A stretch of 64,000 bases of DNA from Serripes groenlandicus (lineage: Eukaryota; Mollusca; Bivalvia; Cardiida; Cardiidae): the NCBI GenBank assembly GCA_031761405.1, contig JASEVX010000012.1, positions 25,725,800 to 25,789,799 of the forward strand, given 5' to 3'. Under the pieces are notes generated by a model. The model was not told the origin of the DNA. It did not search any database and saw nothing but the letters and a program-made list of their open reading frames with translations. A program made the position numbers and the translations under genes. Positions within the stretch are counted from its first letter, which is position 1. Every line of letters starts with the position of its first letter. This document shows positions 51,931 to 64,000 of this stretch, piece after piece.

Positions 51931-54363
51931 ATGTTGGTGGCACAGTTTGCCTTTTTCTATTTGGTTGCACAGTTTGCCTGTCTCTATTTGGTTGCACTGT
52001 CTGCCTTTTTCTATTTGGAGGCACAGTTTGCGTGTCTCTATTTGGTGGCACTGTTTGCCTGTCTCTATTTGGTTGCACAGTTTTCCTGTCTCTATTTGTT
52101 GGCACAGTTTGCCTGTCTTTTTTTGGTGGCACAGTTTGCCTGTCTCTAATTGGTGGCACAGTTCGCCTGTCTCTATTTGATTGCATAGTTTTCCTGTCTC
52201 TATTCGGTGGCACAGTTTGCCTGTCTTTATCTGATGACACAGTTTGCCTGTCTCTATTTGGTTGCACAGTTTGCCTGTTCCTTATTGATTTCACAGTTTG
52301 GCTGTCTCTATTTGGTGGCATAGTTTGCATGTCTCTATTTAGTTACACAGTTTGCCTGTCTCTATTTGGTGGCACAGTTTACCTATCTCTATTTGGCTGC
52401 ACAGTTTGCCTGTGTCGTTTTGGTTGCACAGTTTGCCTGTCTCTACTTAGTTACACAGTTTGCCTGTCTCTATGTGGTGGCACAGCTTGCCTATCTCTAT
52501 TTGGCTGCACAGTTTGCCTGTCTCGTTTTGGTTGCACAGTTTGTCTGTCTCTATTTGGTGGCACGGTTTGCATGTCTCTATGTTGTTGCACAGTTTGCCT
52601 GTCTCTTCTTGGTTGCACGGTTTGCCTGTCTCTATTTGGCTGCACAGTTTGCCTGTCTCTATTTGGTGGCACAATTTGCCTTACTCTATTTGGCTGCACA
52701 GTCTGCCTTTCTCGTTTTGGTTGCACAGTTTGCCTGTCTCTATTTGGCTGCACAGCTTGCCTATCTCTATTTGGCTGCACAGTTTTGGTTGCACAGTGTG
52801 CCTGTCTCTAATTGATGGCACGGTTTGCATGTCTCTATTTGGTGGCACAGTTTGCCTATCTCTGTTTGGCTGGACAGTTTGCCTGTCTCTTTTTGGTTGC
52901 ACAGTTTGCATGTCTCTATTTGGTGGTACGGTTTGCATGTCTCTATTTGGTTGCACAGTTTGCCTGTCTCTATTTGGTGGCAAGGTTTGCCTGTCTCTAT
53001 TTGGTTGTACAGTTTGCCTGTCTCTATTGCGTTGCACAGTTTGCCTGTCTCTATTTGGTGGCAAAGTTTGCCTGTCTCTATTTAGTTGCACAGTTTGCCT
53101 GTCTCTATTTAGTTGCACAGTTTGCCTGTCTCTATTTAGTTGCACAGTTTGCTTGTCTCTATTTGGTGGCACAGTTTGCCTGTCTCTATTTAGTTGCACA
53201 GTGTGCATGTCTCTATTTGATGGCACGGTTTGCATGTCTCTATTTGGTGGCACAGTTTGCCCATCTCTGTTTGGCTGGACAGTGTGCCTGCCTCTTTTTG
53301 GTTGCACAGTTTGCATGTCTCTATTTGGTGGTATGGTTTGCATGTCTCTATTTGGTTGCACAGTTTGCCTGTCTCTATTTGGTGGCACAGTTTGCCTGTC
53401 TCTATTTGGTTGAACAGTTTGCCTGTCTTTATTTGGTGGCACAGTTTGCCTGTCTGTATTTGGTTGTACAGTTTGCCTGTCCCTATTTGGTGGCAAAGTT
53501 TGCCTGTCTCTATTTAGTTACACAGTTTGCCTGTCTCTATTTAGTTGCACAGTTTGCCTGTCTCTATTTAGTTGCACAGTTTGCCTGTCTCTATTTAGTT
53601 GCACAGTTTGCTTGTCTCTATTTGGTGGCACAGTTTGCCTGTCTCTATTTAGTTGCACAGTGTGCATGTCTCTATTTGATGGCACGGTTTGCATGTCTCT
53701 ATTTGGTGGCACAGTTTGCCCATCTCTGTTTGGCTGGACAGTTTGCCTGTCTCATTTTGATTGCACAGTTTGCATGTCTCTATTTGGTGGTACGGTTTGC
53801 ATGTCTCTATTTGGTTGCACAGTTTGCCTGTCTCTATTTGGTGGCACAGTTTGCCTGTCTCTATTTGGTTGAACAGTTTGCCTGTCTCTATTTGGTGGCA
53901 CAGTTTGCCTGTCTCTATTTGGTTGTACAGTTTGCCTGTCCCTATTTGGTGGCAAAGTTTGCCTGTCTCTATTTAGTTGCACAGTTTGCCTGTCTCTATT
54001 TAGTTGCACAGTTTGCCTGTCTCTATTTAGTTGCACAGTTTGCCTGTCTCCATTTGGTGGCACAGTTTGCCTGTCTCTATTTAGTTGCACAGTTTGCCTG
54101 TCTCTATTTAGTTGCACAGTTTGCCTGTCTCTATTTAGTTGCACAGTTTGCCTGTCTCTATTTGGTGGCACAGTTTGCCTGTCTCTATTTCGTTGCATAG
54201 TTTGCCTGTCTCTATTCGGTGGCAAAGTTTGCCTGTCTCTATTTAGTTGCACAGTTTGCCTGTCTCTATTTAGTTGCACAGTTTGCCTGTCTCTATTTGG
54301 TGGCACAGTTTGCCTGTCTCTATTTAGTTGCACAGTTTGCATGTCTATATTTTGGTAGCACAG
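51931..54363. repeat. 27 bp minisatellite, about 90 units
   Basis: Unit of 27 bp built from CAGTTTGCCTGTCTCTATTT plus a variable GGTTGCA/GGTGGCA/AGTTGCA end. Because 27 is a multiple of three, all three forward frames and two reverse frames stay open for long stretches (for example 52812-54200 forward, 52681-53496 reverse). Higher-order repeats: a multi-unit motif starting GATGGCACGGTTTGCATG occurs at 52814, 53219 and 53678, spacings of 15 and 17 units. No splice signals, start context or codon bias supports a protein. Confidence 0.93.
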
Positions 54364-54737
54364 GCTTAACAAACTCGTTGGCACAGTCAAAGGAGTAACC
54401 AGGACACCGATGCAATAGATCGTATAGCTCCCCCCGCACCATTAAACAGTAGGGAAGAGAATGGCAAAGGTATCCTCTTAGAGCGGTTGACTTTATTAAT
54501 AAGGCCTATTTAATGATATTCTATATCCGTATCTGATATTTAGCTCCATTGGCTGAAAGCTAGTCGAGTTAACGGCATGGCGAATTGTCCGTCGTGCGTG
54601 CGTGCGCCCGTGAGTCAACTTTGTGCTTCAACCGACTCTTCTCCCTAACCATTTGGCCAATTGGGATGATACTTCATAAGAAGTATCCCCTCAATGTCCT
54701 CTCCTAAATTTCCTAAAATATTTTAGATCCATGCATG
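54364..54737. repeat. Spacer and inverted repeat E end
   Basis: 54538-54725 is the inverse of the repeat E end (TAGCTCCATTGGCTGAAAGC, CCCTAACCATTTGGCCAATT). 54364-54537 is unrecognised. Confidence 0.55.
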
Positions 54738-57540
54738 GGGAGTACACTTGTCTTTATATCGTAATACCAATAAGGAGGAGTAAACTTGTCTTTATCCCTT
54801 AATATCATTAAGGAGGAGTAAACTTGTCTTTATGTTGTAATATCGATAATGAGGAGTACACTTGTCTTTATCCTGTAATATCAATAAGGAGGAATTAACT
54901 TATCTTTATTCTGTAATACCAATAAGGAGAAGTACACTTGTCTTTATCCCGTAATGTCGCTGAAGAGGAGTAAACTTGTCTTTATCCCGGCCGTTATACC
55001 AATAAGGAGGAGTAAACTTGTCTTTATCTTGTAATATCGATAAGGAGGAGTACACGTGTCTTTATCGCGTAAAATCAATGAGGAGGAGTAAACTTGTCTT
55101 TATCCCGTAATACCAATACGAAGAAGTTACTCCTGTAATATCAATAAGGAGAAATACACTTGTTTTTATCCCATTATACCAATAAGGAGAAGTACACTTG
55201 TCTTTATCCCATTATACCAATAAGGAGAAGTACACTTGTCCTTATCCCGTAATACCAATATGGAGAATTACACTTGTCTTTATCCCGTTATACCAATAAG
55301 GAGAAGAAGAAATGTCTCTATCCTGTAATATCAGTAAGGAGAATTACACTTGTCTTTATCCCGTTATACCAATAAGGAGAAGAAGAAATGTCTTTATCCT
55401 GTAATATCAGTAAGGAGAAGACGTAATAAGGAGGTGTTAACTTGTCATTATCCCATAAAACCAATATGGAGAAGTAAACTTGTCTTTATCCCGTAATATC
55501 AATAAGGAGAAGTACACTTGTCTTTATCCCGTAATACCAATAAGGAGAAGTACACTTGTATTTAGCCCGTACTATCGATACGGATATGTACACTTGTCTT
55601 GAACCCGTAATATCAATCAGGAGGAGTAAACTTGTCTTTATCCCGTAATATCAATAAGGAGAAATACACTTGTCTTTATCCCGTAATACCAATAAGGAGA
55701 AGACGAAATGTCTTTATCCTGTAATATCAGTAAGAAGAAGTAAACTTGTCTTTATCCCGTAATACCAATAAGGTGAAGTACAAATGTCTTTATCCCGTAA
55801 TACCAATGAGGAGAAGTACACTTGTATTTAGCCCGTACTATCGATACGGATATGTACACTTGTCTTGAACCCGTAATATCAATCAGGAGGAGTAAACTTG
55901 TCTTTATCCCGTAATATCAATAAGGAGAAGTACACTTGTCTTTATCCCGTAATACCAATAAGGAGAAGTACACTTGTATTTAGCCCGTACTATCGATACG
56001 GATATGTACACTTGTCTTGAACCCGTAATATCAATCAGGAGGAGTAAACTTGTCTTTATCCCGTAATATCAATAAGGAGAAGTACACTTGTCTTTATTCC
56101 GTAATACCAATAAGGAGAAGTACACTTGTATTTAGCCCGTACTATCGATACGGATATGTACACTTGTCTTGAACCCGTAATACCAATAAGGAGAAGACGA
56201 AATGTCTTTATCCTGTAATATCAGTAAGAAGAAGTAAACTTGTCTTTATCCCGTAATATCAATAAGGAGAAATACACTTGTCTTTATCCCGTAATACCAA
56301 TAAGGAGAAGACGAAATGTCTTTATCCTGTAATATCAGTAAGAAGAAGTAAACTTGTCTTTATCCCGTAATATCAATAAGGAGAAATACACTTGTCTTTA
56401 TCCCGTAATACCAATAAGGAGAAGACGAAATGTCTTTATCTAGTTATACCAATAAGGAGAAGTACAAATGTCTTTATCTAGTTATACCAATAAGGTAAAG
56501 CACATTTGTCTTTAGCCCGTACTATCGATACGAAGAAGTAAACCTGTCGTAATCCCGTAATAAGGAGGTGTTAACTTGTCATTATCCCATAAAACCAATA
56601 TGGAGAAGTAAACCTGTCTTTATTACGTAATATTAATAAGGAGAAGTACACTTGTCTTAATCCCGTAATAAGGAGGTTTAAACCTTTCTTAATCCCGTAA
56701 TTAGAGGTGTTAACTTGTCTTTATCCCGTAATATTAATAAGGAGAAGTACACTTGTCTTTATCCCGTTATACCAATAATGAGAATTACACTTGTTTTTAT
56801 CCGGTTATACCAACAAGGAGAATTACACTTGTCTTTATCCCGTTATACCAATACGGAGAATTACACTTGTCTTTATCCCGTTATACCAATAAGGAGAAGT
56901 ACACTTATCTTTAGCCCGTACTATCGATACGAAGAAGTAAATCTGTCGTAATCCCGTAATAAGAAGGTGTTAACTTGTCTTTATCCCTTAAAACCAATAA
57001 GGAGAAGTAAACTTGTCTTTATCCCGTAATATCAATAAGGAGAAGTACACTTGTCTTAATCCCGTAATAAGGAGGTGTAAACCTGTCTTAATCTTGTAAT
57101 AAGAGGTGTTAACTTGTGTGTATCCCTTAATACCAATACGGAGAAGTAAACCTGTCTTACTCCCGTAATAAGATGTGTTAACTTGTCTTTATCCTGTAAA
57201 ATCAATATGGAGAAGTACACTTGTCTTAATCCGGTAATAAGGGGTAGTAAATTCGTCTTTATTCCGCAACATCGATACGGAGGTGTTACGTTGTCTTTAG
57301 TCCGTGATATCAATAAGGAGTATATTTGTCTTTATCCCGTAATATAGATAAGGAGGTGTTAACTTGTCTATATCACTATAAACCAATTAGGAGGGTTAGA
57401 TGTGTCGTTATCCCGTAATATCGATGAGGAGATGTAGACTTGTCTCTATCCCGTACTATTGATAAGGAGGTGTTAACCTGTTTTGAGCCCGTACAGTCAG
57501 TAAGGAAGGTTAAACTTGTCTTTATCCCGCAATATGGCAA
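54738..57540. repeat. 38 bp minisatellite, about 70 units
   Basis: 38 bp unit (CAATAAGGAGAAGTACACTT then GTCTTTATCCCGTAATAC), measured between 55142, 55180 and 55218. Variant TATCGATACGGATATG recurs around 55577, 55843, 55995 and 56147 at 266, 152 and 152 bp, that is 7, 4 and 4 units. The right third (after ~56500) is more diverged and irregular. Confidence 0.92.
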
Positions 57541-58017
57541 CGGAGCCAAAGTCATTCCTTCATTTTAAAGTAGTTGGCATGACCCGGCCGGGTAGTGGAC
57601 GCTCTACCACTACACCCTCCAGGGAGGTCTTAACAAGTTTAAGGTGTTGACATGCCACTTCGTTAGCGCGGGAATCAGAATGTTATGGCTTAAGAAATAG
57701 TTTGATTCGAAAAACACGAAACCCGCTTTTAAATATATGATATAAATATATGATAATAATAGCTTTGTTTTATTAAATACGTAAAACAAAAAAGAAGTAC
57801 CTTTTCCCAACGTGTTGACCTCGATCTCCCAAAATTATTGTAAACATTTGTATTCTTAAAATCGCAAAATTTAGCACAATAACTTCGCATCTATGACAGT
57901 ATTATTAAAACCCCGGTGGTTCCCAGTGATGTTACATAGACTCCGTCTGGTATATTGCTTGTGTTCCAGTCAAGAGAAAAGAGGGAGAAATGTAACGGGA
58001 ATAGGTATAAATATCAC
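57541..58017. other. SINE B head fragment and spacer
   Basis: 57553-57628 reads CATGACCCGGCCGGGTAG and CGCTCTACCACTACACCC, the minus-strand head of type B. The rest is unrecognised. Confidence 0.5.
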
Positions 58018-58122
58018 TTCTACAGCCCTGCTTTGTAGAGTGGTTGACCTTTTCGTAAAGTTAAGCAACGTTCATCGAGGTTAGTGCTTGGATGGGTGAC
58101 CCGCGATGGATTAACGCCAGTA
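58018..58122 (+). pseudogene. 5S rRNA pseudogene (degenerate)
   Basis: The segment holds AAGTTAAGCAACGT and GGTTAGTGCTTGGATGGGTG, the box A and box C regions of animal 5S rRNA in the right order and spacing. The 5' end (TCTACAGCCC) resembles the usual start, but the first half is diverged and shortened, and the 3' stem is not restored. Likely a dispersed pseudogene or a 5S-derived SINE relic. It lies about 140 bp upstream of the NRF-1 motifs. Confidence 0.6.
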
Positions 58123-58240
58123 CACGTTACACTGTGGTTTTAATTTACATTTTAATTATAAAAAAAACTACTCGCATTCACTAATCTTAATATTCTATTG
58201 CAAACTCGAACCAGCCTAGTGACAAACTGCTACAGAAATA

Positions 58241-58385
58241 TCCGAGAGCTGACGGTAAACTACGGCGTATGCGCGATCAAGACGATTAACACGGCGCATG
58301 CGCAAGCCATTTGCATCAGTGGTAGTTCTAAACACAACCAATATATGCACTGGTGCTGATGCACCCGCGCAATGACAGCGGTCAG
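58241..58385 (+). promoter_or_regulatory. Candidate NRF-1 promoter and first exon
   Basis: A palindromic NRF-1 core GCGCATGCGC is at 58294-58303 and a one-mismatch copy GCGTATGCGC is at 58265-58274, in otherwise AT-rich DNA. Downstream an ATG at 58359 opens nine codons (MHPRNDSGQ) to a consensus donor CAG/GTAAGC at 58386, in phase 0. No following exon was recognised inside the window. Confidence 0.35.
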
Positions 58386-58424
58386 GTAAGCAAACACTAG
58401 TTTAAACCAGATTTACCTTCAATG

Positions 58425-59335
58425 TTACCTAGTGACCTAGTTTTTGTCCGGACATAACCCATATTTAACCTTGGCTTACCTATCACTAAGACAAACATTC
58501 TGACTGCTGAGTTTCAAGCTGCTGAAGTAATAAAATGCGTTCCCTACAGTGATAACAATATATGTATTGCTTAAATGTTGCCTAGTTACCTAGTTTTTTT
58601 ACCATGAGCTATATTCGAACTTAGCCTAAATATCATCAAGACAATTAAAAGGAAATTGGCTGAGTGATTGTCTGGCTGTCCTAAAGTGTTGACCACTATC
58701 GGGTTAAAATGTGAAGCTGATAGTTGAATTGTCTGTGCAGTTACCTGAATCTAAGGGCGAGAGCGTGTGTATCAATGATGTGATGTCGAATTAGGCAAAC
58801 AATTGCATTCATACAACAAATTAGAAGCGTTATCCCATCCAGACAGTGTAGTCTGAGTTGTGTTTGCTTGAGGACAATTTAAACTAGTATGGAGTGTTCT
58901 GTCTGTGATAATGCAGATATAGCTGAACTACACTATGGAAGCAGATCATAATACTGCACTTGTGCTTCTAGGACTAATGACAAATCCACAAACATGATAT
59001 ATTCTGGATATCATGAAGTGACACACCCACAGTGACACTTTACAGTGGAACTGGATGTCTGGAAGTAGACAATAACCCCCTAAATCTGAGTGACCTAGTT
59101 TTTGACTCGACATGACCCAAATTCCAACTTGGCTAGAAATCAGCAAGATAAACGCACAGAATAAGTTTCATAAAGATTGGATGATAATAGTGGCCTCTAA
59201 AGTGTTCACAAGCAAATTGTTGACGACGGACGACCTACGACGGACGCCGAACGATGGACGACAAACGACGGACAAAGGCGATCACAAAAACTCATAAAAA
59301 AGGGTTACTTCGTCCTCAGGTGAGCTAAAAACGGC
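58425..59335 (+). repeat. Interspersed repeat with GTGACCTAGTTTTTG units
   Basis: GTGACCTAGTTTTTGTCCGG, GTTACCTAGTTTTTTTACC and GTGACCTAGTTTTTGACTCG mark three related units. The end is a GACGGACGACC microsatellite and CCTCAGGTGAGCTAAAAA. 58700-59030 is less clear. Confidence 0.5.
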
Positions 59336-59648
59336 GTTAAATACAAATCAATCAATCTAAACTTTCGTACGATTGGTCACGGTTTAAATGCACACGAACT
59401 ATGGAATTCATTATTTTACACAGAATACACATGCATTAAATTGTTTTCTATAATATCGATAAGGAGTGTTAAGGATGTTACAATTGCATCTTGAGATCGA
59501 ACGCAGGCTCGGCCAATTATTTTTTCCGGTAATTGACCAAAACAAGTTATCTTGACAAGTGTCATTCGTCTTCCTTCAATGGGCTAAATAATGTCAGTGG
59601 TAAATTAGCCAGTGTTGTGTGGTAAGTCGGGAAATACACGTTAGAGGG
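59336..59648 (+). repeat. SINE type A fragments
   Basis: ACGGCGTTAAATACAAATC at 59331 and head/body pieces at 59490-59640 (GATCGAACGCAGGCTCGGCC, GTGTCATTCGTCTTCC). Confidence 0.5.
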
Positions 59649-59649
59649 T

Positions 59650-60023
59650 TACAATACACTAATTAAATTCCTTCTTTGTTTTCATTTAAATCAATCAGTT
59701 TCAACCCTCAATTGTCACACTTTTGTCACACTCAGGTAGAACACCCTATATCATTGAAAGAGTTACTTCTAAGCTTTAAAAGAATTCAAAGAAAATTGGG
59801 AGTCATGCATTATGCAAGAAAGAATTCACACCGCAAAAATGGTTACCGTCATTTTGGACGAAATCGGGTTGGGACGAAACTGGTTGTTCACATTCTCTAC
59901 TTTCACTTTCAAACTAGGTCAAAATACTAAAAATGATCAAATCAATCATTTCCAGTGCATCCTATACACATTTACAACGGATTCTCAAACTCAATGTCAT
60001 ATATTCAATGCATTCTGGTGAAG
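59650..60023 (+). repeat. Dispersed repeat K, copy 2 (uninterrupted)
   Basis: Pairs with 43495-44089 and serves as the empty site for the MITE there. Short open frames are not conserved between copies (copy 2 has ~30 extra bp), so no coding role. Confidence 0.75.
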
Positions 60024-60055
60024 GTATGCACTAATTTCTAGGCAAATAATCTTTT

Positions 60056-60273
60056 TTAACCATACGACAATTCAGCAGACGACTTTGAACGTATTTTGTC
60101 AAAACATAGAAAATCTTCATAATTGAATGGATAACCTATGACAAAAAGTGGAAAACATTGTGACAAAAGGAGAAATTGCACGTTTTGTGCAATTTCTTCT
60201 TTTGTCACTATGTTTTCAAAAAGCCGCCTGCTGCAGAGGCGCCTGAAAGCGTTTATATGAGGGAAAGGGTTAA
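60056..60273 (-). mobile_element. TTAA MITE, young copy (reverse), left end deletion
   Basis: TTAACCATACGACAATTCAG lacks CCCTTTCCCT. Right end TATGAGGGAAAGGGTTAA. CAC/GTG hairpin. 60274-60660 shows only a SINE-tail scrap (GTTGAAAACGGAGTTAAATT, 60362-60385). Confidence 0.8.
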
Positions 60274-60660
60274 GGACTATTTGGCTCTAAATCAGCATGG
60301 CCGCGGAGTTATTTGGCGTTATTTGACCTAGATGAACTGACCGCCCTAAAACAAATAAACTTCGTTGAAAACGGAGTTAAATTTCAATATTATTTGTACT
60401 TTTAGTTCCGACTCCCTTTAGAAAAAAAAGATTCTTTAACAACAAAGGCCATTCTGGTCAATGTTGTGGATGTAACCAAATTATTCTATCATGGACAGTT
60501 ATTACTTGGAAATTATTAATCAAAAGTTCTTTTTTCCCATATGATTTACGTCCAGCAAGGAATATAAATTCATTTTATCCACTTTTCATTTTTAAGTCCT
60601 GTGCATTTATTCTAAAGTGATGCATAGCTCTTTAAACATTCCACCATAATTATTACCATT

Positions 60661-60955
60661 TTGTCGAGCCCTGCTGCCTCAGTTAGAAGTTACGCGAGCT
60701 CTTAATCCAAGGGTTTTGAGCTAGAAATACAGCTCAGCTAACATTTTTTCCGACGTTCGATAACATTCACTGAGGCAAAGCATCATTCGTCTTCTAGCAA
60801 TGGGATAAAAGTATATGTGGAAAAGCAGTTAGTTGATTGGAATGTCTGCTATGTGGAGTACTGGTATGAGCAAGCCAGGAAACACATGAGTAGGTAAACT
60901 GGCCGACGTGAAATGACTGACAAATTGTTGAAAACGGTGTTAAACCCCAATCAAT
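60661..60955 (+). mobile_element. SINE type A
   Basis: Diverged tRNA head at 60668-60740, body GGAGTACTGGTATGAGCAAG, tail GTGTTAAACCCCAATCAATC. Confidence 0.7.
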
Positions 60956-61200
60956 CATCTTTTTCCATTTTCCAGAATCTCTGTTTTTTTTTATTTCATT
61001 CTGTCACCATCAGTATGAGTAGAAATACTGTTAAACATGACAATATGATATTCATAATTTATTCATACATACACAAATACATGAAATTAATATTCAATAT
61101 TCATTATTGATTAAAGTCCTTATATAAACGTATTGCAATAAGCTATGTACGTATAGCAAGTTTAATGATGAGTTTCTTTTCGTGTTATGTGAGACTGTAT

Positions 61201-61963
<763 letters not shown>

Positions 61964-64000
61964 AATGTAGGATGCATGTACTTTTTAGAGCAGGATTACA
62001 TTAAACATTGACATTCACTATAGTTGGGAGCATTGCAAGAGGAAAGAATATCATGATTGACTAGATGAAATTTCCGAAACGAAAAAGAAATGGTCGACTA
62101 TGAATGAGATGAAAAATCAAATATGGAAAAAGAGAAAAGACAAAATGTACGCCTAGCATGAGAATCGAACACATGAAAAGTTAACTTATGTCAGGACGGT
62201 CATGTTTTAACCACCTGCGTTAACGTATGACCACATAACCAACGATTACCCAGTCGACTATTAACGAAGACAGACGAAGATAAAGGGCCCTGAATATATT
62301 ACTCATTAACATTAACAACAATTAGATAACCCCAAAGATATCACTTAAATCATTTTATTAATTTGTTGGTTCTATTTTGAATATGCTTGTCCGATCTGGG
62401 GGTTTTAAAATCGAAAGATCTTGAAAGAGTACACCTTAAAGTTTGTAAAAGTATACTTGGAGTTAATCAGAGTGAAGGTAATGCCGAAATATGCGGCGAG
62501 TTTGGACGATACCCACTGTTTGTCAGTAAATATATATACATGTTATTAAAAACTGGTTTAAACTGATGCAGACAGTTGCTATTATTTTGAAAAGAACATA
62601 TCAAAACACAATATTTAAATGTAGGATGGGACACCCTATTATCGGTGTACTTATGGTTTTTTTTTAAAATATAATAATAAAGCGAACTTAACTGTAAATT
62701 ACATCCAGTTCCTTTATATGTCCTTGTTAATAAACTCATACAAAATAATCATTCACTCCTGTGGAATATCCAAAAATCGTGTTTTTCTTTGTTAATTTTT
62801 AGACCTTATAATAACATCCTTAATTTTTGTAACGCAGTATATGATTTGGAAGTTTGAAAATATCATATGTTCAAATTTATAACCACCACAAATATACAGG
62901 CAAAAATCCAAAACATTTTTTTTAAATTATGGTCTTTAATTTCATGTGACTTCAAATTCCTATGATGTCATTAGTCGCCGGGCAGAATCCCGCGACTTCT
63001 ATTTTTAATAGCTTTTCGGAAATGACATGGGAGGAGAGTTATTATTAGAAAAAAACAAATTTAAATGTCTTGAACATATTACAATTGTTATTGTTTAAAA
63101 ACACTTAGTTATGACACATCTAAAATGAAATAAATAATCCGATTTTTAAGTATTTGCAGTTTCTTTATTTTGACTGGCATTTATATTTTTTTGTCTTATT
63201 TATGAAGACAAAAGAGTCCCTGCTAGACTTGCTGCAGACTGTTATGTGTCAATATCGAGATAAAAATCACGTCGGATTCTCCTTTTAGTAGCAATTTTAA
63301 CTTACTGAATGTTATTTTCATGCTGAAAAAGATGTCTTGATTTATGTAGAATTCATTTAATAATGTATCCATGAATATCTAAAATAGGAACTGTTTCTAA
63401 GCTAAATATGTTGATCAAGTGACTACCGAATACCGACTGCGTAGATAAATCTTCTTTGCAGAGAGCCGTTCTTTACACTCACTTACAAATAGTTAATTAT
63501 AGGTGATTTAAAATGTTTTTTTTGGTTCGAAACAAGTTAGAAAAGACGAAAGAATAAACTGAGATAAAACTGGTTTTAATATAAAAATTACTTTGAATGA
63601 ACACTCTCTGCTTATAAAGAGAGTGTAAAAAATGACAATTATGCGAAGAAGAAATAAATCGGGTCTTTCGTACAAAATTATTTCGTCCTTGACAATTTTA
63701 AATGTGTTATTAGATTCCCTACACGCATTTTGCTTGCGATCTGCATATTGTTATGCATCATTGACACAAGGCGCTCATCATTATATAGTTTTAAAACATG
63801 AGTAGACTAATGATTGGCAAGATTACTCATTGACGTTTTTTTTGTTGGTGAGGGGTCCATGCATGTGACTTTTCTTTTTATTATGACTAACAATTATGAT
63901 GTGTCGTAATTTCAGAGAATATTGATTTTTTGAAAAAAAAAATAGTATCGTTTGAAAGTCGGGATAGCGAAGATTCCTGTTGGAATCATACAACATCCGG
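61964..64000. other. AT-rich terminal segment, no gene seen
   Basis: Apart from the tRNA-like relic at 62140-62240, neither strand shows a convincing exon, repeat family or RNA. ACTCTCTGCTTATAAAGAGAGTG at 63602-63625 forms a small hairpin. Confidence 0.4.
62140..62240 (-). other. tRNA-like relic
   Basis: The minus strand shows a GTTCGATTCTCATG B-box-like sequence preceded by GGTGGTTAAAACATG, with tRNA-like spacing. The acceptor stem does not pair. Could be a SINE head or tRNA pseudogene. Confidence 0.25.

Noticed and set aside
51931..54390. Long forward (up to 462 codons) and reverse (up to 271 codons) frames as repeat-protein genes
   Set aside because: They follow from a stop-free 27 bp unit and occur in five of six frames at once, with no start context, splice signals or unique ends.
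54738..57540. CRISPR array
   Set aside because: Contiguous 38 bp units with no unique spacers, in a eukaryotic context.

Overview
This window is eukaryotic and gene-poor. It has introns with GT/AG borders, polyadenylation signals, tRNA-derived SINEs, dense miniature inverted-repeat transposable elements (MITEs) and several minisatellites. AT-rich DNA with GGGCCATAACTC-type interspersed repeats and CGGCGTTAAACC-type SINE tails suggests a bivalve mollusc. The species cannot be fixed from sequence alone. Nothing points to bacteria, phage, CRISPR or a virus.

Genes. One gene is well supported: a four-exon ganglioside GM2-activator-like (lysosomal ML-type lipid carrier) gene on the + strand, at 40703-40793, 45318-45510, 48435-48645 and 49820-49987. 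The exons join in phase to 220 codons. The last ~95 bp of its terminal coding exon are repeated downstream with the reading frame kept. An orphan terminal exon of an unrecognised gene lies at 11655-11794. A possible CRE/YY1 promoter with a first exon is at about 8790-8964, and a possible NRF-1 promoter with a first exon is at 58241-58385. A degenerate 5S rRNA copy is at 58018-58122.

Layout. Positions 1-39200 are a graveyard of one TTAA-flanked, piggyBac-like MITE family (ends TTAACCCTTTCCCTCATA). It has about 28 younger copies plus many decayed ones, and they are nested in each other and mixed with three tRNA-derived SINE types (here called A, B and C), TA-flanked foldback MITEs and other foldbacks. 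A ~2 kb element built on a ~160 bp satellite lies at 14744-16798, and GGGATCCC minisatellites lie at 7310-7506 and 12113-12590. Positions 40600-50340 hold the GM2A-like gene, whose introns are full of repeats. Positions 51930-57540 hold two large minisatellites, 27 bp and 38 bp, each with higher-order structure. Positions 57540-64000 hold more repeats, a long CT/CTGT microsatellite and otherwise featureless AT-rich DNA.

Most long open frames here are by-products of stop-free tandem repeats or of MITE/SINE sequence and are not called as genes. The most useful observations are: paired (covarying) stem changes in the MITE hairpin; SINEs that share tails across different tRNA heads and swap tails on one head; the duplicated GM2A-like 3' end; a near-perfect 91 bp inverted duplication with a 10 bp flanking repeat; and natural empty sites that fix target-site duplications.
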